From JACMNW01 sp963708425 (GTDB lineage: Bacteria; Pseudomonadota; Alphaproteobacteria; Rhodobacterales; Rhodobacteraceae), in the NCBI GenBank assembly GCA_963708425.1, contig OY970206.1, forward strand, positions 1,860,001 through 1,924,000: 64,000 nucleotides of DNA. The letters run 5' to 3'. Under the pieces are notes generated by a model. It did no database searches. It worked only from the letters and a program-made list of their open reading frames with translations, and had not been told where the DNA came from. The position numbers were made by a program, and so were the translations under genes. The first letter of the stretch is position 1. The number at the start of each line of letters is the position of its first letter. Positions 26,928-36,131 of the stretch are shown one piece after another.

Positions 26928-27802
26928 GGCTTTGCCCCAAACAGGCCCTGCGGGCGGAAGACCAACACCATGGCCACAAGCAGGGTGGCAATAATCTTAG
27001 CCAACGTGGGCGAGAAAAACATCGAGATGACGCCATCCGACAACCCGATCATCAGCGCTGCCACAAAGGTGCCGCGCAGGCTGCCCAAGCCACCAATGAT
27101 CACCACGATGAACGCCAATAGTAACGGATCGCCGCCCATCAAATACTGCGCTTGGCTGATCGGCACGATTAGCACTGCAGCCACCGCCGCCAACCCAGCG
27201 CCAAGGGCAAAAACGCCAGTATAGACCCTATTTACGTTGATCCCGAACGCCTGCGCCGTTGTACGATCTATCTGCGTTGCCCGCATGATCAGCCCTGTTT
27301 TGGTGCGGGTCATCACCCACCAAACTGCACCCAAAATCAGCATCGTAGCCATCACCACAAACAGTTTGTAGCCAGAATAGCCGAACCATGGGAATTGCAG
27401 GCGCAGGGTAAACGGCGCCTCGACCGGGCGGGCATCGGGGCCGTAAATCGACAGCGCGGCCTGCTGAAAAATGTAAAGCAACCCGATGGTGGCAAGGATC
27501 GTCGCCTCGGGGTCATAGTTCAGGCGTTTCAGCACTAGCCGATCGGCAATCGCCGCTACCGCTGCAATCGCCAACGGACACAAAACCAGCGCCGCAATAA
27601 AGCCAATCCATGGCGGGCCGGGTGCCGCTTGTGTTACAAACCACGCACCGACGGCACCCAGCATGAAAAACTCGCCATGCGCGACGTTCACCACGCGCAT
27701 CACGCCAAACACCAGACTTAAGCCAACAGCCGTCAGCGCCAGCACCGCCGACGTGACCAGCCCCTCCATCACGGCCAGCAATAGGTGTGGTCCGAAATCC
27801 AA
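26924..27802 (-). CDS. Branched-chain-type ABC transporter permease (LivH type)
   Basis: This 292-residue permease has the LivH hallmarks TAVGLSLVFGVMRVVNVAHG (with GEF following) and RATQIDRTTAQAFGINVNRV, and ends in the VLVFRPQGLFG motif of the family. The start is probably the TTG at 27802; an ATG at 27769 would cut into the first helix. A hairpin lies between it and the binding-protein gene upstream, which should keep permease expression below that of the binding protein. Confidence 0.92.
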   Translation of the reverse strand: MDFGPHLLLAVMEGLVTSAVLALTAVGLSLVFGVMRVVNVAHGEFFMLGAVGAWFVTQAAPGPPWIGFIAALVLCPLAIAAVAAIADRLVLKRLNYDPEATILATIGLLYIFQQAALSIYGPDARPVEAPFTLRLQFPWFGYSGYKLFVVMATMLILGAVWWVMTRTKTGLIMRATQIDRTTAQAFGINVNRVYTGVFALGAGLAAVAAVLIVPISQAQYLMGGDPLLLAFIVVIIGGLGSLRGTFVAALMIGLSDGVISMFFSPTLAKIIATLLVAMVLVFRPQGLFGAKP

Positions 27803-27824
27803 TATGCGCTATCCGGGAAATGTG

Positions 27825-27849
27825 GGGGGTCCGCCAACTGCAGACCCCC
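27825..27849 (-). terminator. Intercistronic stem-loop between binding-protein and permease genes
   Basis: A seven-base-pair G/C stem, GGGGGTC (27825-27831) with GACCCCC (27843-27849), lies just after the binding-protein stop and before the LivH-type start on the minus strand. There is no T run, so it most likely protects the binding-protein message and partly attenuates the permease genes. Confidence 0.6.
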
Positions 27850-27858
27850 TATTTGTTA

Positions 27859-29154
27859 TCAGAACGACTGCGTGGTGTAATCCACCGCGTCGGGGTACGC
27901 GCCGTCTTCAAGCGAAGTGGTATGCACCCGCATCAACTTTCCGCCTTCGACCTTGGATATGTTCTGATGGCCGAACACTTGGTGTGTCTTGCCATTGAAG
28001 CGCTTGTCGCCCTGCGGGCGTTCCATGCCCGCGGGCAGGTCGTTCATCGCCTCAATCGCCTCGACAAACTTCTGGCGGTCTGCGGTCGTTTGATAACCAG
28101 ACGCCTCCATCCCGGCCTTGATCATGAACAACGTCTCCCAGCAGGAAAACATGTGCGAATAGGTCGCGACGTCGGCAGGATCGGTTATGGATGCACCATT
28201 ATCATCCACACCAACCGCTGCACGGTAGAATGTTTCATGTTCTGACGCGTCGGCCTGTTTGAATCGATTGTGCGCTTCCCAGAAATGGGTGCCTTCAAGG
28301 AATTCCAAACCGGGGCTGGCAATATCTACGGCTTCGACGCTGTCGATGAAGCCAAAAATTTGTGGTCGCGTGCCACTACCGTAAAACTCGCCCAGTTCCT
28401 TTACAAACGTCAACACAGCCGGGCCAACCATCACGTGATACAGCACTTCGGTATCGGTCGGAATTTGTGGGAAATAGCGGGTGAAGGTAGTCTCTGTCGG
28501 CGGAATTGCAATCTGCGCAAGCACTTCGCCGCCCTGCGCCTCGATCGCAGCTTTGAAAAAATCCCGGTGGTCATAGCCAAAGGCGAAGTCGGGGAACACC
28601 ATGGTGATCTTCTTGCCAAGGTTCGCCGCCACCCACGGCGCCATCGCCGAAATCTGCGACCGCACATCAGTGATGCCGGGTTGCAAAGTCCAACGGTTCA
28701 GCATCCCCGATGCGACATGGAACCCCTCCGAACAGACCAGATAGGGCACCTTAAGTTCCGCCGCGCGCGGGGCAGAGCCAATCACCACATGGCTGAACAA
28801 TGGCCCGAAAACTGCATCGACGCCTTGCTGGTTCACCAGCTTTTCAATCACCTCGGACCCGCGCTGTGGATCGGTCGCGTCATCTTCAAACACAATCTCG
28901 ACCGGGCGGCCATTGATACCGCCGCCATCGTTGATCACCTTCAACGCCGCTTGGGCAGTGCGTTCGTACCAGCGGCCGTACGATGCGCCAATCCCGGTAC
29001 GGTGCAGCTGAAAGCCGAGTTTGATGGGCGCGGCTGTCTGCGCCTGAATGAACCGAGGCATCGCGAAAGTGCCTACCCCTGCTGCAGCTCCGGCTGCAAG
29101 CCCGCGCAAAACCGTACGGCGCGATGGTTTGGTGTCGATCAAAAGCTTTGTCAT
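27859..29154 (-). CDS. ABC transporter substrate-binding protein (amide/urea/branched-chain type)
   Basis: This 431-residue exported receptor belongs to the LivK/AmiC periplasmic-binding family. The N-terminus has a twin-arginine-like signal (SRRTVLRGLAAGAAAG) and a probable cut after IQAQ. Mature-part segments typical of the family are INDGGGINGRPVEIVFEDD and DAVFGPLFSHV. ATG 29154 follows GGAGAA. It is preceded by an 88-base gap, the longest inside the array, so it may have its own promoter as well as read-through from the oxidoreductase genes. Lacking leucine-specific features, it is better described as a receptor for an organic amide or N-heterocycle, which is inference from the neighbours. 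Confidence 0.9.
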   Translation of the reverse strand: MTKLLIDTKPSRRTVLRGLAAGAAAGVGTFAMPRFIQAQTAAPIKLGFQLHRTGIGASYGRWYERTAQAALKVINDGGGINGRPVEIVFEDDATDPQRGSEVIEKLVNQQGVDAVFGPLFSHVVIGSAPRAAELKVPYLVCSEGFHVASGMLNRWTLQPGITDVRSQISAMAPWVAANLGKKITMVFPDFAFGYDHRDFFKAAIEAQGGEVLAQIAIPPTETTFTRYFPQIPTDTEVLYHVMVGPAVLTFVKELGEFYGSGTRPQIFGFIDSVEAVDIASPGLEFLEGTHFWEAHNRFKQADASEHETFYRAAVGVDDNGASITDPADVATYSHMFSCWETLFMIKAGMEASGYQTTADRQKFVEAIEAMNDLPAGMERPQGDKRFNGKTHQVFGHQNISKVEGGKLMRVHTTSLEDGAYPDAVDYTTQSF

Positions 29155-29242
29155 TGGTCATTCTCCACTGTTGATTGTTCGCGTCTTAGCCGCGCGTTTT
29201 TGGTTAAAGTTTGTCGGCACACAAATGAAAAGTCTACTGATT

Positions 29243-30598
29243 TCAGGCTCCCCTGGCTGTCGACAAAAGCCAAAGACCAAGAACGGTATATGCCACCATA
29301 AGAACGGTCGTTGGAAGATGTGCCGATACCGGCATCGTGCCATTTCGCCCAGCCAGCTTCAGGGTCAGAATCACCGCCAATATATGCGCACCAAGAATGG
29401 CGGAAAATTGGGCAGCATAAATCAGACTCATGCTGGCGCCATCCGTCAGAAATCCGAAAGAGACATAGGCGAAGGGCAGTCCCAACAGGCTGTCGCCCCG
29501 AAACAGCGGATCATCCAGCGCCGCCAGCGTATATTGCCCGGTGGTCAATAGCGTCACCAGATGGTGCGCCGCGTGGTAGCCTGCCGCGATGGCAAGAAAG
29601 CTTAGCACCACCGGCCCTGCGGAAAATCCTGCACCGCCGATCCAGCTTGACACCCGCAGCGCCGCCAAGATCAGGGACGCCGTCAGCACCCAAACAGAGA
29701 CTAATCCAGTGGAATTGACCCAAACCACTGCCGATCTACCGGTAAATTCAAGCGGGTTTTGGCCAATTAGCCCCATCCACCAAAATGTTTCGGAAAGTCC
29801 GTCAAACGTGAGCACCGCCAACGCCAGCGTGACAAATGCGATGGCCGATGGTGTCAACGCCTCCATCCGCAACACTTGCGCGCCCGGAACCCCCACAAAT
29901 AGCCGCGCGCGTTGCCCGTCCTGATCAAGCCAAACCGGCGCAATCTTGGCAATGTAGCCAAAGAACACTGTCAGAAACTCGCCCTGCGGCAACCAATCGT
30001 CGCCCTCGGCCACTGCCAGCACAAAGATCACCAACCAGTAAATCAACGCTGCCTGCGCCAAAACGGCGGGGTCATCGGGCGACAGTGATACGATCTGAAA
30101 CCAGCCAAATCCCGCATATCCCAGAACTGCCGGCCAATACCCGAACCGGCGCAGGCCAATACCTCGCGTCCGGCCCAGCAAGATACGGGCGATGCGGACC
30201 GGTGCCGTCCACGGATTCAATGCACGCCACAAATTGCCAAACACCATGCTGGCCAGCGGCAGGGCAATCCAGACCCCAGTCCAGAACACCAAGGTCATCA
30301 AGTTGTGCATCGGGTCGCGGGAGCCATAAAACCCGATCACGACAAGCCCCAGAAAGCACAGGAAACTGATGTAGGATGTCACCGAAACCGGCACCCAAGC
30401 CCGGCGTTCGTAAATCAGATGCGCCTGCATCGTGGGCAGGCGCTGCGCCATCGCGCCCAACATGGCGGTCAGTGCAACCGTCACAGCGGCACCTAAGATG
30501 TAGTGCCCCGTCGGCAGTGTCAGGATGACCGAGGGTGGCAAGGCGCAGGCAAAACCGGCACTTGGCAGCAGCGCAAGGCCTGCCGCCAGCGCCCGCAT
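29243..30598 (-). CDS. Polytopic membrane protein of unknown function
   Basis: This 451-residue protein has a signal-like start and about 12 hydrophobic segments spread over its length. A conserved-looking patch, GNLWRALNPW (around residue 115), follows the third helix. This layout recalls a poorly known family of large membrane proteins that databases sometimes label 'fenitrothion hydrolase'; I would not transfer that activity. ATG 30598 overlaps the stop of the DUF1185 gene as TGATG; 97 upstream codons are a shadow of that gene. Translational coupling with the DUF1185 protein and UPF0280 suggests a membrane or transport step in the same pathway. Confidence 0.7.
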   Translation of the reverse strand: MRALAAGLALLPSAGFACALPPSVILTLPTGHYILGAAVTVALTAMLGAMAQRLPTMQAHLIYERRAWVPVSVTSYISFLCFLGLVVIGFYGSRDPMHNLMTLVFWTGVWIALPLASMVFGNLWRALNPWTAPVRIARILLGRTRGIGLRRFGYWPAVLGYAGFGWFQIVSLSPDDPAVLAQAALIYWLVIFVLAVAEGDDWLPQGEFLTVFFGYIAKIAPVWLDQDGQRARLFVGVPGAQVLRMEALTPSAIAFVTLALAVLTFDGLSETFWWMGLIGQNPLEFTGRSAVVWVNSTGLVSVWVLTASLILAALRVSSWIGGAGFSAGPVVLSFLAIAAGYHAAHHLVTLLTTGQYTLAALDDPLFRGDSLLGLPFAYVSFGFLTDGASMSLIYAAQFSAILGAHILAVILTLKLAGRNGTMPVSAHLPTTVLMVAYTVLGLWLLSTARGA

Positions 30599-31173
30599 CA
30601 GCGTAGCCCGTCCTTGCCGGTTACATCCCACGCCTCTAGCCCGCCCATGCGCGAATGGATGCGCGGCCCTTTCGCCATGGCCAGCACGAATACAATCTCG
30701 CCTGCGCGGGGCCCGTCGGGCACGCTGACAGTTATCGCATCGAAATGACTGCGCACATAGGCCGCGTTGATATGGCCTAACGGTACATCCAGGCTGCCAC
30801 CCATGCCCGCAACTTTCATCACCGACGGAACAATGGCCCGGCTTTCTCCCAGCCGTTCGCGCATCGCATAGCCGCCCGGCACATGCCAAAGTGCCGCATG
30901 TTCCGCCTCGCCGGCCTCGCCCACTATGGCCCCTTTGCCATAGCCATCGATGCCATCGATCCCGCCCAAAGCCGCTATCAAACGGTCGGTCAACATCAGG
31001 CCAAGCGGCTTCAGATCGTCCATCGCCGCTTGCAAATCTGGCGCATGATGCCCGGCAAATGGGTTCGTCACTACGGCCATGATGGCCCCGCGTTGGCGTA
31101 ACCCAACTGGCCCGCCTTCGTGCAGGATATCTTCAATCAGCACGGTAATCCGGCGCACGGAGAATTCAGGCAA
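30598..31173 (-). CDS. Amino acid synthesis family protein (DUF1185)
   Basis: This 191-residue protein matches the DUF1185 'amino acid synthesis' family, whose members have a lyase/hydratase-like fold but no firm reaction. The segments VVTNPFAGHHAPDL, GKGAIVGEAGEAEHAALWH and MAKGPRIHSRMGGL are typical. Genes of this family often lie beside hydantoinase, amidase and UPF0280 genes in proteobacteria. The start is a TTG at 31173, supported by a strong AAGGAG seven bases upstream and an eight-base overlap with the UPF0280 gene. No signal peptide is seen. Confidence 0.85.
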   Translation of the reverse strand: MPEFSVRRITVLIEDILHEGGPVGLRQRGAIMAVVTNPFAGHHAPDLQAAMDDLKPLGLMLTDRLIAALGGIDGIDGYGKGAIVGEAGEAEHAALWHVPGGYAMRERLGESRAIVPSVMKVAGMGGSLDVPLGHINAAYVRSHFDAITVSVPDGPRAGEIVFVLAMAKGPRIHSRMGGLEAWDVTGKDGLR

Positions 31174-31993
31174 AAGCAGGCTCCTTCATAGCGAGTGGTC
31201 CAACAATACGACTTTCACCCTGCAGGAAAAGTGCTGCAGATTGAATCAATCCGGCAGAACGATAGGCGCTTGCCGCCGCCGCCCCCCTGGCTAATGCCGC
31301 GTTCACATCAGCCCGGGTCAGCCGCCCGACCGCAACCGTCACCAACCGCGCGCCAAGGTCACTGTCGGCTTGCAGGTCACGCGCCGGCCTACGGATAATC
31401 GCTGAATGCCCCAGCAAATCCACTGCGTTCGCAATCATCGTCGCCGCCGCGTCTGCGATAGCGGCAGTTCTAGCCAAAACAGACACTGAATCCGCAATCC
31501 CCAAAGACCAGCTACGCCCGCGCCACCCCGACGTCGCAATCCCTCGTACGGCATCTTGGCTGCGGATGGTGATCTGGCTATCCGCCCCGGCAATCGCACA
31601 AACCAAGCGTTCGCCCGGCGTTAAATGCAGCGCCATGTCGCCCCCATTGTTCACGTAGGCTCGGCTGATCCCCGACCCTACCAATGCGGCCAGCACCGCC
31701 TCGGCCACCGCCCCCGCTACTGCTGCCATCGGAGTGATGAACTGCGGGCGAAACGGCGCAACCGCCCTGCCCATCGCCTGCGGAATTGGGCCGATTAGAG
31801 CCTTATTCTCACTGCGAAGCGCGGGCAGCTCTGAAACCAGCTCCTCCAGCAAGCCGTCAAACCTGCGGCAAGCGCGCCGATAGCCCGCTTCGACCAAATC
31901 GCTTCGCCCCCAAGCCTCACAGATCAAATCAATCGGCCCGTGCTGCAAATGCAACCGCCCGTCCGGCAACCGGTTTGCCACGGCAACGCTCAT
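31166..31993 (-). CDS. UPF0280 family protein (ApbE-like)
   Basis: This 275-residue protein belongs to UPF0280, which is structurally related to the flavin transferase ApbE but of unproven function. The segments GPIPQAMGRAVAPF, YVNNGGDMALHLTPGE, GIATSGWRGRSWSLGIADSV and AATMIANAVDL are family hallmarks; the GIATSG...S...D/A/S arrangement parallels the FAD/Mg site of ApbE. ATG 31993 overlaps the preceding stop as ATGA. In an operon with flavin and molybdenum oxidoreductases, covalent flavinylation or flavin handling is a reasonable guess, but it is not shown. Confidence 0.85.
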   Translation of the reverse strand: MSVAVANRLPDGRLHLQHGPIDLICEAWGRSDLVEAGYRRACRRFDGLLEELVSELPALRSENKALIGPIPQAMGRAVAPFRPQFITPMAAVAGAVAEAVLAALVGSGISRAYVNNGGDMALHLTPGERLVCAIAGADSQITIRSQDAVRGIATSGWRGRSWSLGIADSVSVLARTAAIADAAATMIANAVDLLGHSAIIRRPARDLQADSDLGARLVTVAVGRLTRADVNAALARGAAAASAYRSAGLIQSAALFLQGESRIVGPLAMKEPAFA

Positions 31994-33432
31994 TCGTCAC
32001 CCTCCGGCCAATTTTCTAGCCGCGCCGCAGTTTGATATTCGCCACCCGCCCGCATCACCTGATCCAGCGTTCTAATCGCATCATCATGCCCACCCAGCGC
32101 CAAGTAGTCGTCGCGCGGCATGGTAAACTCCAGCGGTGCCACCAATGCAGGTGTCGGCACATAACCGAACGCCCCCTTCGGCAGCGCCAGCACATCGACC
32201 ATAAAGGTAATCCCGCCGCCCGGCCATACATAGCATGCTGCCCCGCCACTGGTCAGCCGCGTTGCCCGCGATTGCACAGACCGCGTCAACCGAACCGGGT
32301 TTTTCGTCACCCCGGCGCGCAGGCTGCCCCCCGCACCACCCATGAACAGCACTGTACAAAGCGACGGCTCGCAGTTTTCATCAATCATCTCGACCGATGG
32401 CTGCAGCGCCTTCGGAAGTGCATGTTTCTGCGGTATCAGAGCCTCATCCAGCACAAAGTAAGCATATTCCTCACCAGTGGTTGATACCATCAACATCGTC
32501 AAACCCGGCCGCGCACCCTTCTTCGGGTTCCATTCGCCGAGGATCTCCAGCGGGTCGGTCAACTTGGTACCGCCCCAGCCCAACCCCGGTTCTGACACCT
32601 TGAAATACCGCCCCGGTGTCGACCGATGACCCTTGATCTTGATCCCCGACGGTTGCCATCCCAGCACCTTACCCGCTTGATGTTCCGAGACGACGCCGGT
32701 GATGTGGTCATCCACCACCACAACCTCATCCACCAGCCCATACCACTGCGCCGCGAACATGCCGATCGTCGCCGATCCACAGCCCACCCGCATCCGCCGT
32801 TCCGCCGTGCCATCCACAATCGGTGCCGCCCCCGCCTGCACCACAACCGCCGATCCACCATCAATCGTCAGCGCCACCGCTTCGGCATTACACAGCGCAA
32901 GCATTGCGGCACAGGTCACCCGCCCCTCGGCTTTCGCACCGCCAGTCAGATGATGCACCCCGCCGATAGACAGCATCTGGCTGCCATACTCCGCGGTCGT
33001 CACATGGCCAATCGCCTCGCCCTCTGCTCGAACAACCGCCCCTTCCGGCCCAAGATAGCGGTCGGTGTCAATTTTCACCTTGACCCCGCAATAGGAAAAG
33101 ATCGCCTCCGTCACCACCGTCACCATATCAGCGCCTGCCACTTTTGATGACACGATGAAAGGCGCTGGCTTGTAATCCGGGTACGTAGTGCCAGACCCGA
33201 TCCCGGTTACAAACGTATCGTCAGGCACCATGTCGCCGTCCCAATTGCGAAGGGCGAACGGCACAATGCGCGATCCGTCGACTAGGGCATTTGACAGCAT
33301 CACCACCGGATCGGTGCGCACAATCCGCCCAGCATCATTGGCATAACGATCGCACGCCCCAGTCTGCCCCGGCGCGATATAGCACATCACCGGGCAGGCA
33401 TCGCAACGGATCTTTTCGGCGGGTTCGGTCAT
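31990..33432 (-). CDS. 6-hydroxynicotinate reductase-like iron-sulfur protein
   Basis: This 480-residue protein resembles 6-hydroxynicotinate reductase (Hnr), the ferredoxin-dependent enzyme that reduces the pyridine ring in clostridial nicotinate fermentation. Four N-terminal cysteines (C10, C13, C17, C27) in CDACPVMCYIAPGQTGACDR could hold a [4Fe-4S] cluster; a second Cys-rich stretch lies in the GSATIGMFAA region. ATG 33432 overlaps the upstream stop as ATGA. In this operon it follows a molybdenum hydroxylase, matching the order hydroxylate then reduce the ring. The actual substrate may be another hydroxylated N-heterocycle. The likeness is by motif and family memory only. Confidence 0.78.
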   Translation of the reverse strand: MTEPAEKIRCDACPVMCYIAPGQTGACDRYANDAGRIVRTDPVVMLSNALVDGSRIVPFALRNWDGDMVPDDTFVTGIGSGTTYPDYKPAPFIVSSKVAGADMVTVVTEAIFSYCGVKVKIDTDRYLGPEGAVVRAEGEAIGHVTTAEYGSQMLSIGGVHHLTGGAKAEGRVTCAAMLALCNAEAVALTIDGGSAVVVQAGAAPIVDGTAERRMRVGCGSATIGMFAAQWYGLVDEVVVVDDHITGVVSEHQAGKVLGWQPSGIKIKGHRSTPGRYFKVSEPGLGWGGTKLTDPLEILGEWNPKKGARPGLTMLMVSTTGEEYAYFVLDEALIPQKHALPKALQPSVEMIDENCEPSLCTVLFMGGAGGSLRAGVTKNPVRLTRSVQSRATRLTSGGAACYVWPGGGITFMVDVLALPKGAFGYVPTPALVAPLEFTMPRDDYLALGGHDDAIRTLDQVMRAGGEYQTAARLENWPEGDE

Positions 33433-36131
33433 AGCCGTGCTGCCTTGATTGCGTCCAGCACCCTATGCGGCAGCGCTGGCAGTTTGGTAATCACCGCCCC
33501 GGTAGCATGGCGAATTGCGTTTAGAATCGCGGGCGCAGTCGGGATCAGTACGTGTTCGCCCAAACCCTTCGCCCCCAATGGTCCCTCAGGGTCGGGCACT
33601 TCGATCAGAATGCTGTCAATAGGCGGCACGTCCCCCGTGGTGGGTATCAGGTAATCATGAAGGTTTTCGGTGCGCCCTGGCAAGTATTCCTCCATCAGCG
33701 CCATCCCGATGCCTTGCGCGATACCACCTTCAATCTGCCCTTCTGCCAGTTGCGGATTGATCGCTCGGCCAAGGTCGTGTGCTGCAGTGATCTTGATTAG
33801 TTTCACGGTGCCGAGGCGGGTATCAACCGCCAGTTCGACCATCTGTGCCCCATAACCATAAACCGCATAGGGTGCGCCTTGACCACTTGCATCCAACGCA
33901 CTGGTCGGTGGATCATAGGTTTCCTCCGCCGAAATGGCATAGCCAAACGCGTCCGTCGGCAAGGGCAAAAGATTAATTTTCCGCCGAACAGAGCCTTCTG
34001 ACACCACCAGATGCCCATCCTCAAACCCAATCATTGCAGCATCGCTCGCGTTCGCCAACCGCAGCACTTTGGCCCGCAGACTACGCCCCGCCGCCAACGC
34101 CGCCCGCCCGGTCACGAAGGTTTGCCTGCTGGCAGATGTCTTGCCTGCATCTGGCGTAAGCGCGGTATCTGGCCCAATCAGGCTGATGCAATCCAGCGGC
34201 AAACCCAGACCATCCGCCGCAATCTGCGCGATCACAGTGTTCGACCCCTGGCCAATATCCGTCGCCCCTTGGTGCAGCATCACCTTGCCCTGCGCGGTAA
34301 TCCCGATGCGAATCGTCGATGGGTTCGGCAGGGCCGTATTCCCGCAGCCATACCAGCACGACGCCACACCAACCCCCCTCCGCATCACCGGATTGCCCAG
34401 ATTGGCAGCTTTCGCGTCGGCCAGTGCGCTGCCCCACGGCACGCGCAGGGCTTCCAGACAGTCCCGAATCCCCACCGCCTGTAACTGTTGCCCAGTGGCG
34501 CTGGCATCGCCGTCCCGCAGTGCGTTGATCAAGCGAAACTCCAGCCGATCTATGCCCGCAGCCTCGGCCAGCCGATCATACATCGTTTCCTGCCAGACCG
34601 CCGCTTGTGGCACCCCAAAGCCCCGAAACGCGCCCGAAACCGGGCCATTAGTATGAATGGCGCGGGCTGTAGCGGTGATATTTGGTGTCAAATACGGCCC
34701 GGAAACATGCACCGGCACGCGGTTGGCCACAGTCGGGCCCCAACTGGAATACGCGCCGGTATCAAACCGCCCATCAAACTCCACCCCGGTAATCCGGCCC
34801 TTGGCATCGCAGCCAATCCGTCCCTGCATTTCCGCCGGATGCCGCTTGGTTGTGGACGCCATGCTTTCGCTGCGCGAATAAACCATCCGCGCAGGTCGCC
34901 CAGTCTTCAACACCACCAACCCAAGCAGCGGCTGCAAGCTGACGTCCAACTTTGATCCGAACCCGCCCCCCACCGCGGATGGAATGATGCGCACGCAGTT
35001 TTGCGGCAGGCCCAGAATCGCTGCCGTCTCATCGCGGTCCATCACCGGTGCTTGGGTGCAGGCGCGGATCACCAGCGTATCGCCGTCCATCCACGCGGCC
35101 CCCGCCTCCGGCTCGATGTAGGCGTGCTCCACGAAAGAGGTAGCTACACTGCCCGACACTACATGGGCAGACCCAGCAAGTGCCGCTGCCACATCGCCCT
35201 TACGAACACGGCCCTCGATCAGCCTATTAAGGGGTCGATTTGCGTGGATCAGAGCCGCATTTGGTGCTTCGGCGGCGCTTGCGCTCATCAACGCGGGCAA
35301 CGGTTCCCACAGAACGGGAAACGCTGAAATGTCGGTATCCGCCCCCGGTTCAAACGCAACCAAGGCTACCGCCTCGCCCCGAAACCGCGCGGGGCTTGGC
35401 GCAAGTGCTGGCTGGTCGGCGAATGGCGGTATTACCCCAAACGCATTGCGCCCGCGAACATCTGCTGCTGTCAGCACGCATGCCACACCGGGTCGCGCGG
35501 CAAAATCCGCCAGATCGCCAAACTGAAATGCGGCATGGTTATGCGGCGACCTGACCGCCTTCACCACCAGCGCACCTTCGGGCCCATAGTCGGCACCAAA
35601 ACTGTCACCGGCCACTTTTGCTGCCCCATCAAGCCGCGCCACGCTTTTGCCAACGGCATTGCCAGCGGTGGGTAAGTCGGACACCGCATTACCGCCTACA
35701 TCGCAAACCGCCGCAATAATCTTGGCATACCCGGTGCAGCGGCACAAAACCCCACCAAGGGCATCGCGCGCCTGACTTGGCGTCGGGTTGGCAACATTAG
35801 ACACTAACTCCGCCGCCATCATCAACATGCCCGGCGTGCAAATCCCGCATTGCGCGGCCCCATTACGCAGAAACGATGCGCGCAGGCGGGCCAAAATATC
35901 AGTCTTCGCCTCAACGGTTTCAACCCGGCACCCCTCGGCTCGGGCTGCCGGAACAAGGCAGGCGCAAACTGCCCGCCCGTCCATCAGCACTGTACAGGCC
36001 CCGCAATCGCCAGCGTCACAGCCCACTTTCGTGCCTTTCAACCCGGCTTTTTCGCGCAAAACCTCTGACAAGCGCTCGGTTGGTGCTGCATCCAGTGCAA
36101 CGTCTGCCCCATTCAGCGTAAAGCGGATCAT
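33429..36131 (-). CDS. Fused [2Fe-2S]/molybdopterin hydroxylase (xanthine dehydrogenase family)
   Basis: This 900-residue enzyme fuses the small Fe-S subunit with the large molybdopterin subunit. Residues 1-150 carry both [2Fe-2S] clusters: C38, C43, C46, C58 and C95, C98, C130, C132. The rest is the molybdenum-binding part, with GGGFGSKLD, GAFRGFG and the catalytic-glutamate segment KGLGEH near the end. Family members hydroxylate N-heterocycles or aldehydes with water and pass electrons to a separate FAD subunit, encoded immediately upstream with an ATGA overlap. Most relatives keep these domains on separate genes, so the fusion is a useful marker for this cluster. Confidence 0.92.
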   Translation of the reverse strand: MIRFTLNGADVALDAAPTERLSEVLREKAGLKGTKVGCDAGDCGACTVLMDGRAVCACLVPAARAEGCRVETVEAKTDILARLRASFLRNGAAQCGICTPGMLMMAAELVSNVANPTPSQARDALGGVLCRCTGYAKIIAAVCDVGGNAVSDLPTAGNAVGKSVARLDGAAKVAGDSFGADYGPEGALVVKAVRSPHNHAAFQFGDLADFAARPGVACVLTAADVRGRNAFGVIPPFADQPALAPSPARFRGEAVALVAFEPGADTDISAFPVLWEPLPALMSASAAEAPNAALIHANRPLNRLIEGRVRKGDVAAALAGSAHVVSGSVATSFVEHAYIEPEAGAAWMDGDTLVIRACTQAPVMDRDETAAILGLPQNCVRIIPSAVGGGFGSKLDVSLQPLLGLVVLKTGRPARMVYSRSESMASTTKRHPAEMQGRIGCDAKGRITGVEFDGRFDTGAYSSWGPTVANRVPVHVSGPYLTPNITATARAIHTNGPVSGAFRGFGVPQAAVWQETMYDRLAEAAGIDRLEFRLINALRDGDASATGQQLQAVGIRDCLEALRVPWGSALADAKAANLGNPVMRRGVGVASCWYGCGNTALPNPSTIRIGITAQGKVMLHQGATDIGQGSNTVIAQIAADGLGLPLDCISLIGPDTALTPDAGKTSASRQTFVTGRAALAAGRSLRAKVLRLANASDAAMIGFEDGHLVVSEGSVRRKINLLPLPTDAFGYAISAEETYDPPTSALDASGQGAPYAVYGYGAQMVELAVDTRLGTVKLIKITAAHDLGRAINPQLAEGQIEGGIAQGIGMALMEEYLPGRTENLHDYLIPTTGDVPPIDSILIEVPDPEGPLGAKGLGEHVLIPTAPAILNAIRHATGAVITKLPALPHRVLDAIKAARL

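Noticed and set aside
28270..29301. 343-codon plus-strand frame opposite the binding-protein gene
   Set aside because: Antisense shadow of an unmistakable exported ABC receptor; no start signal and an atypical composition.
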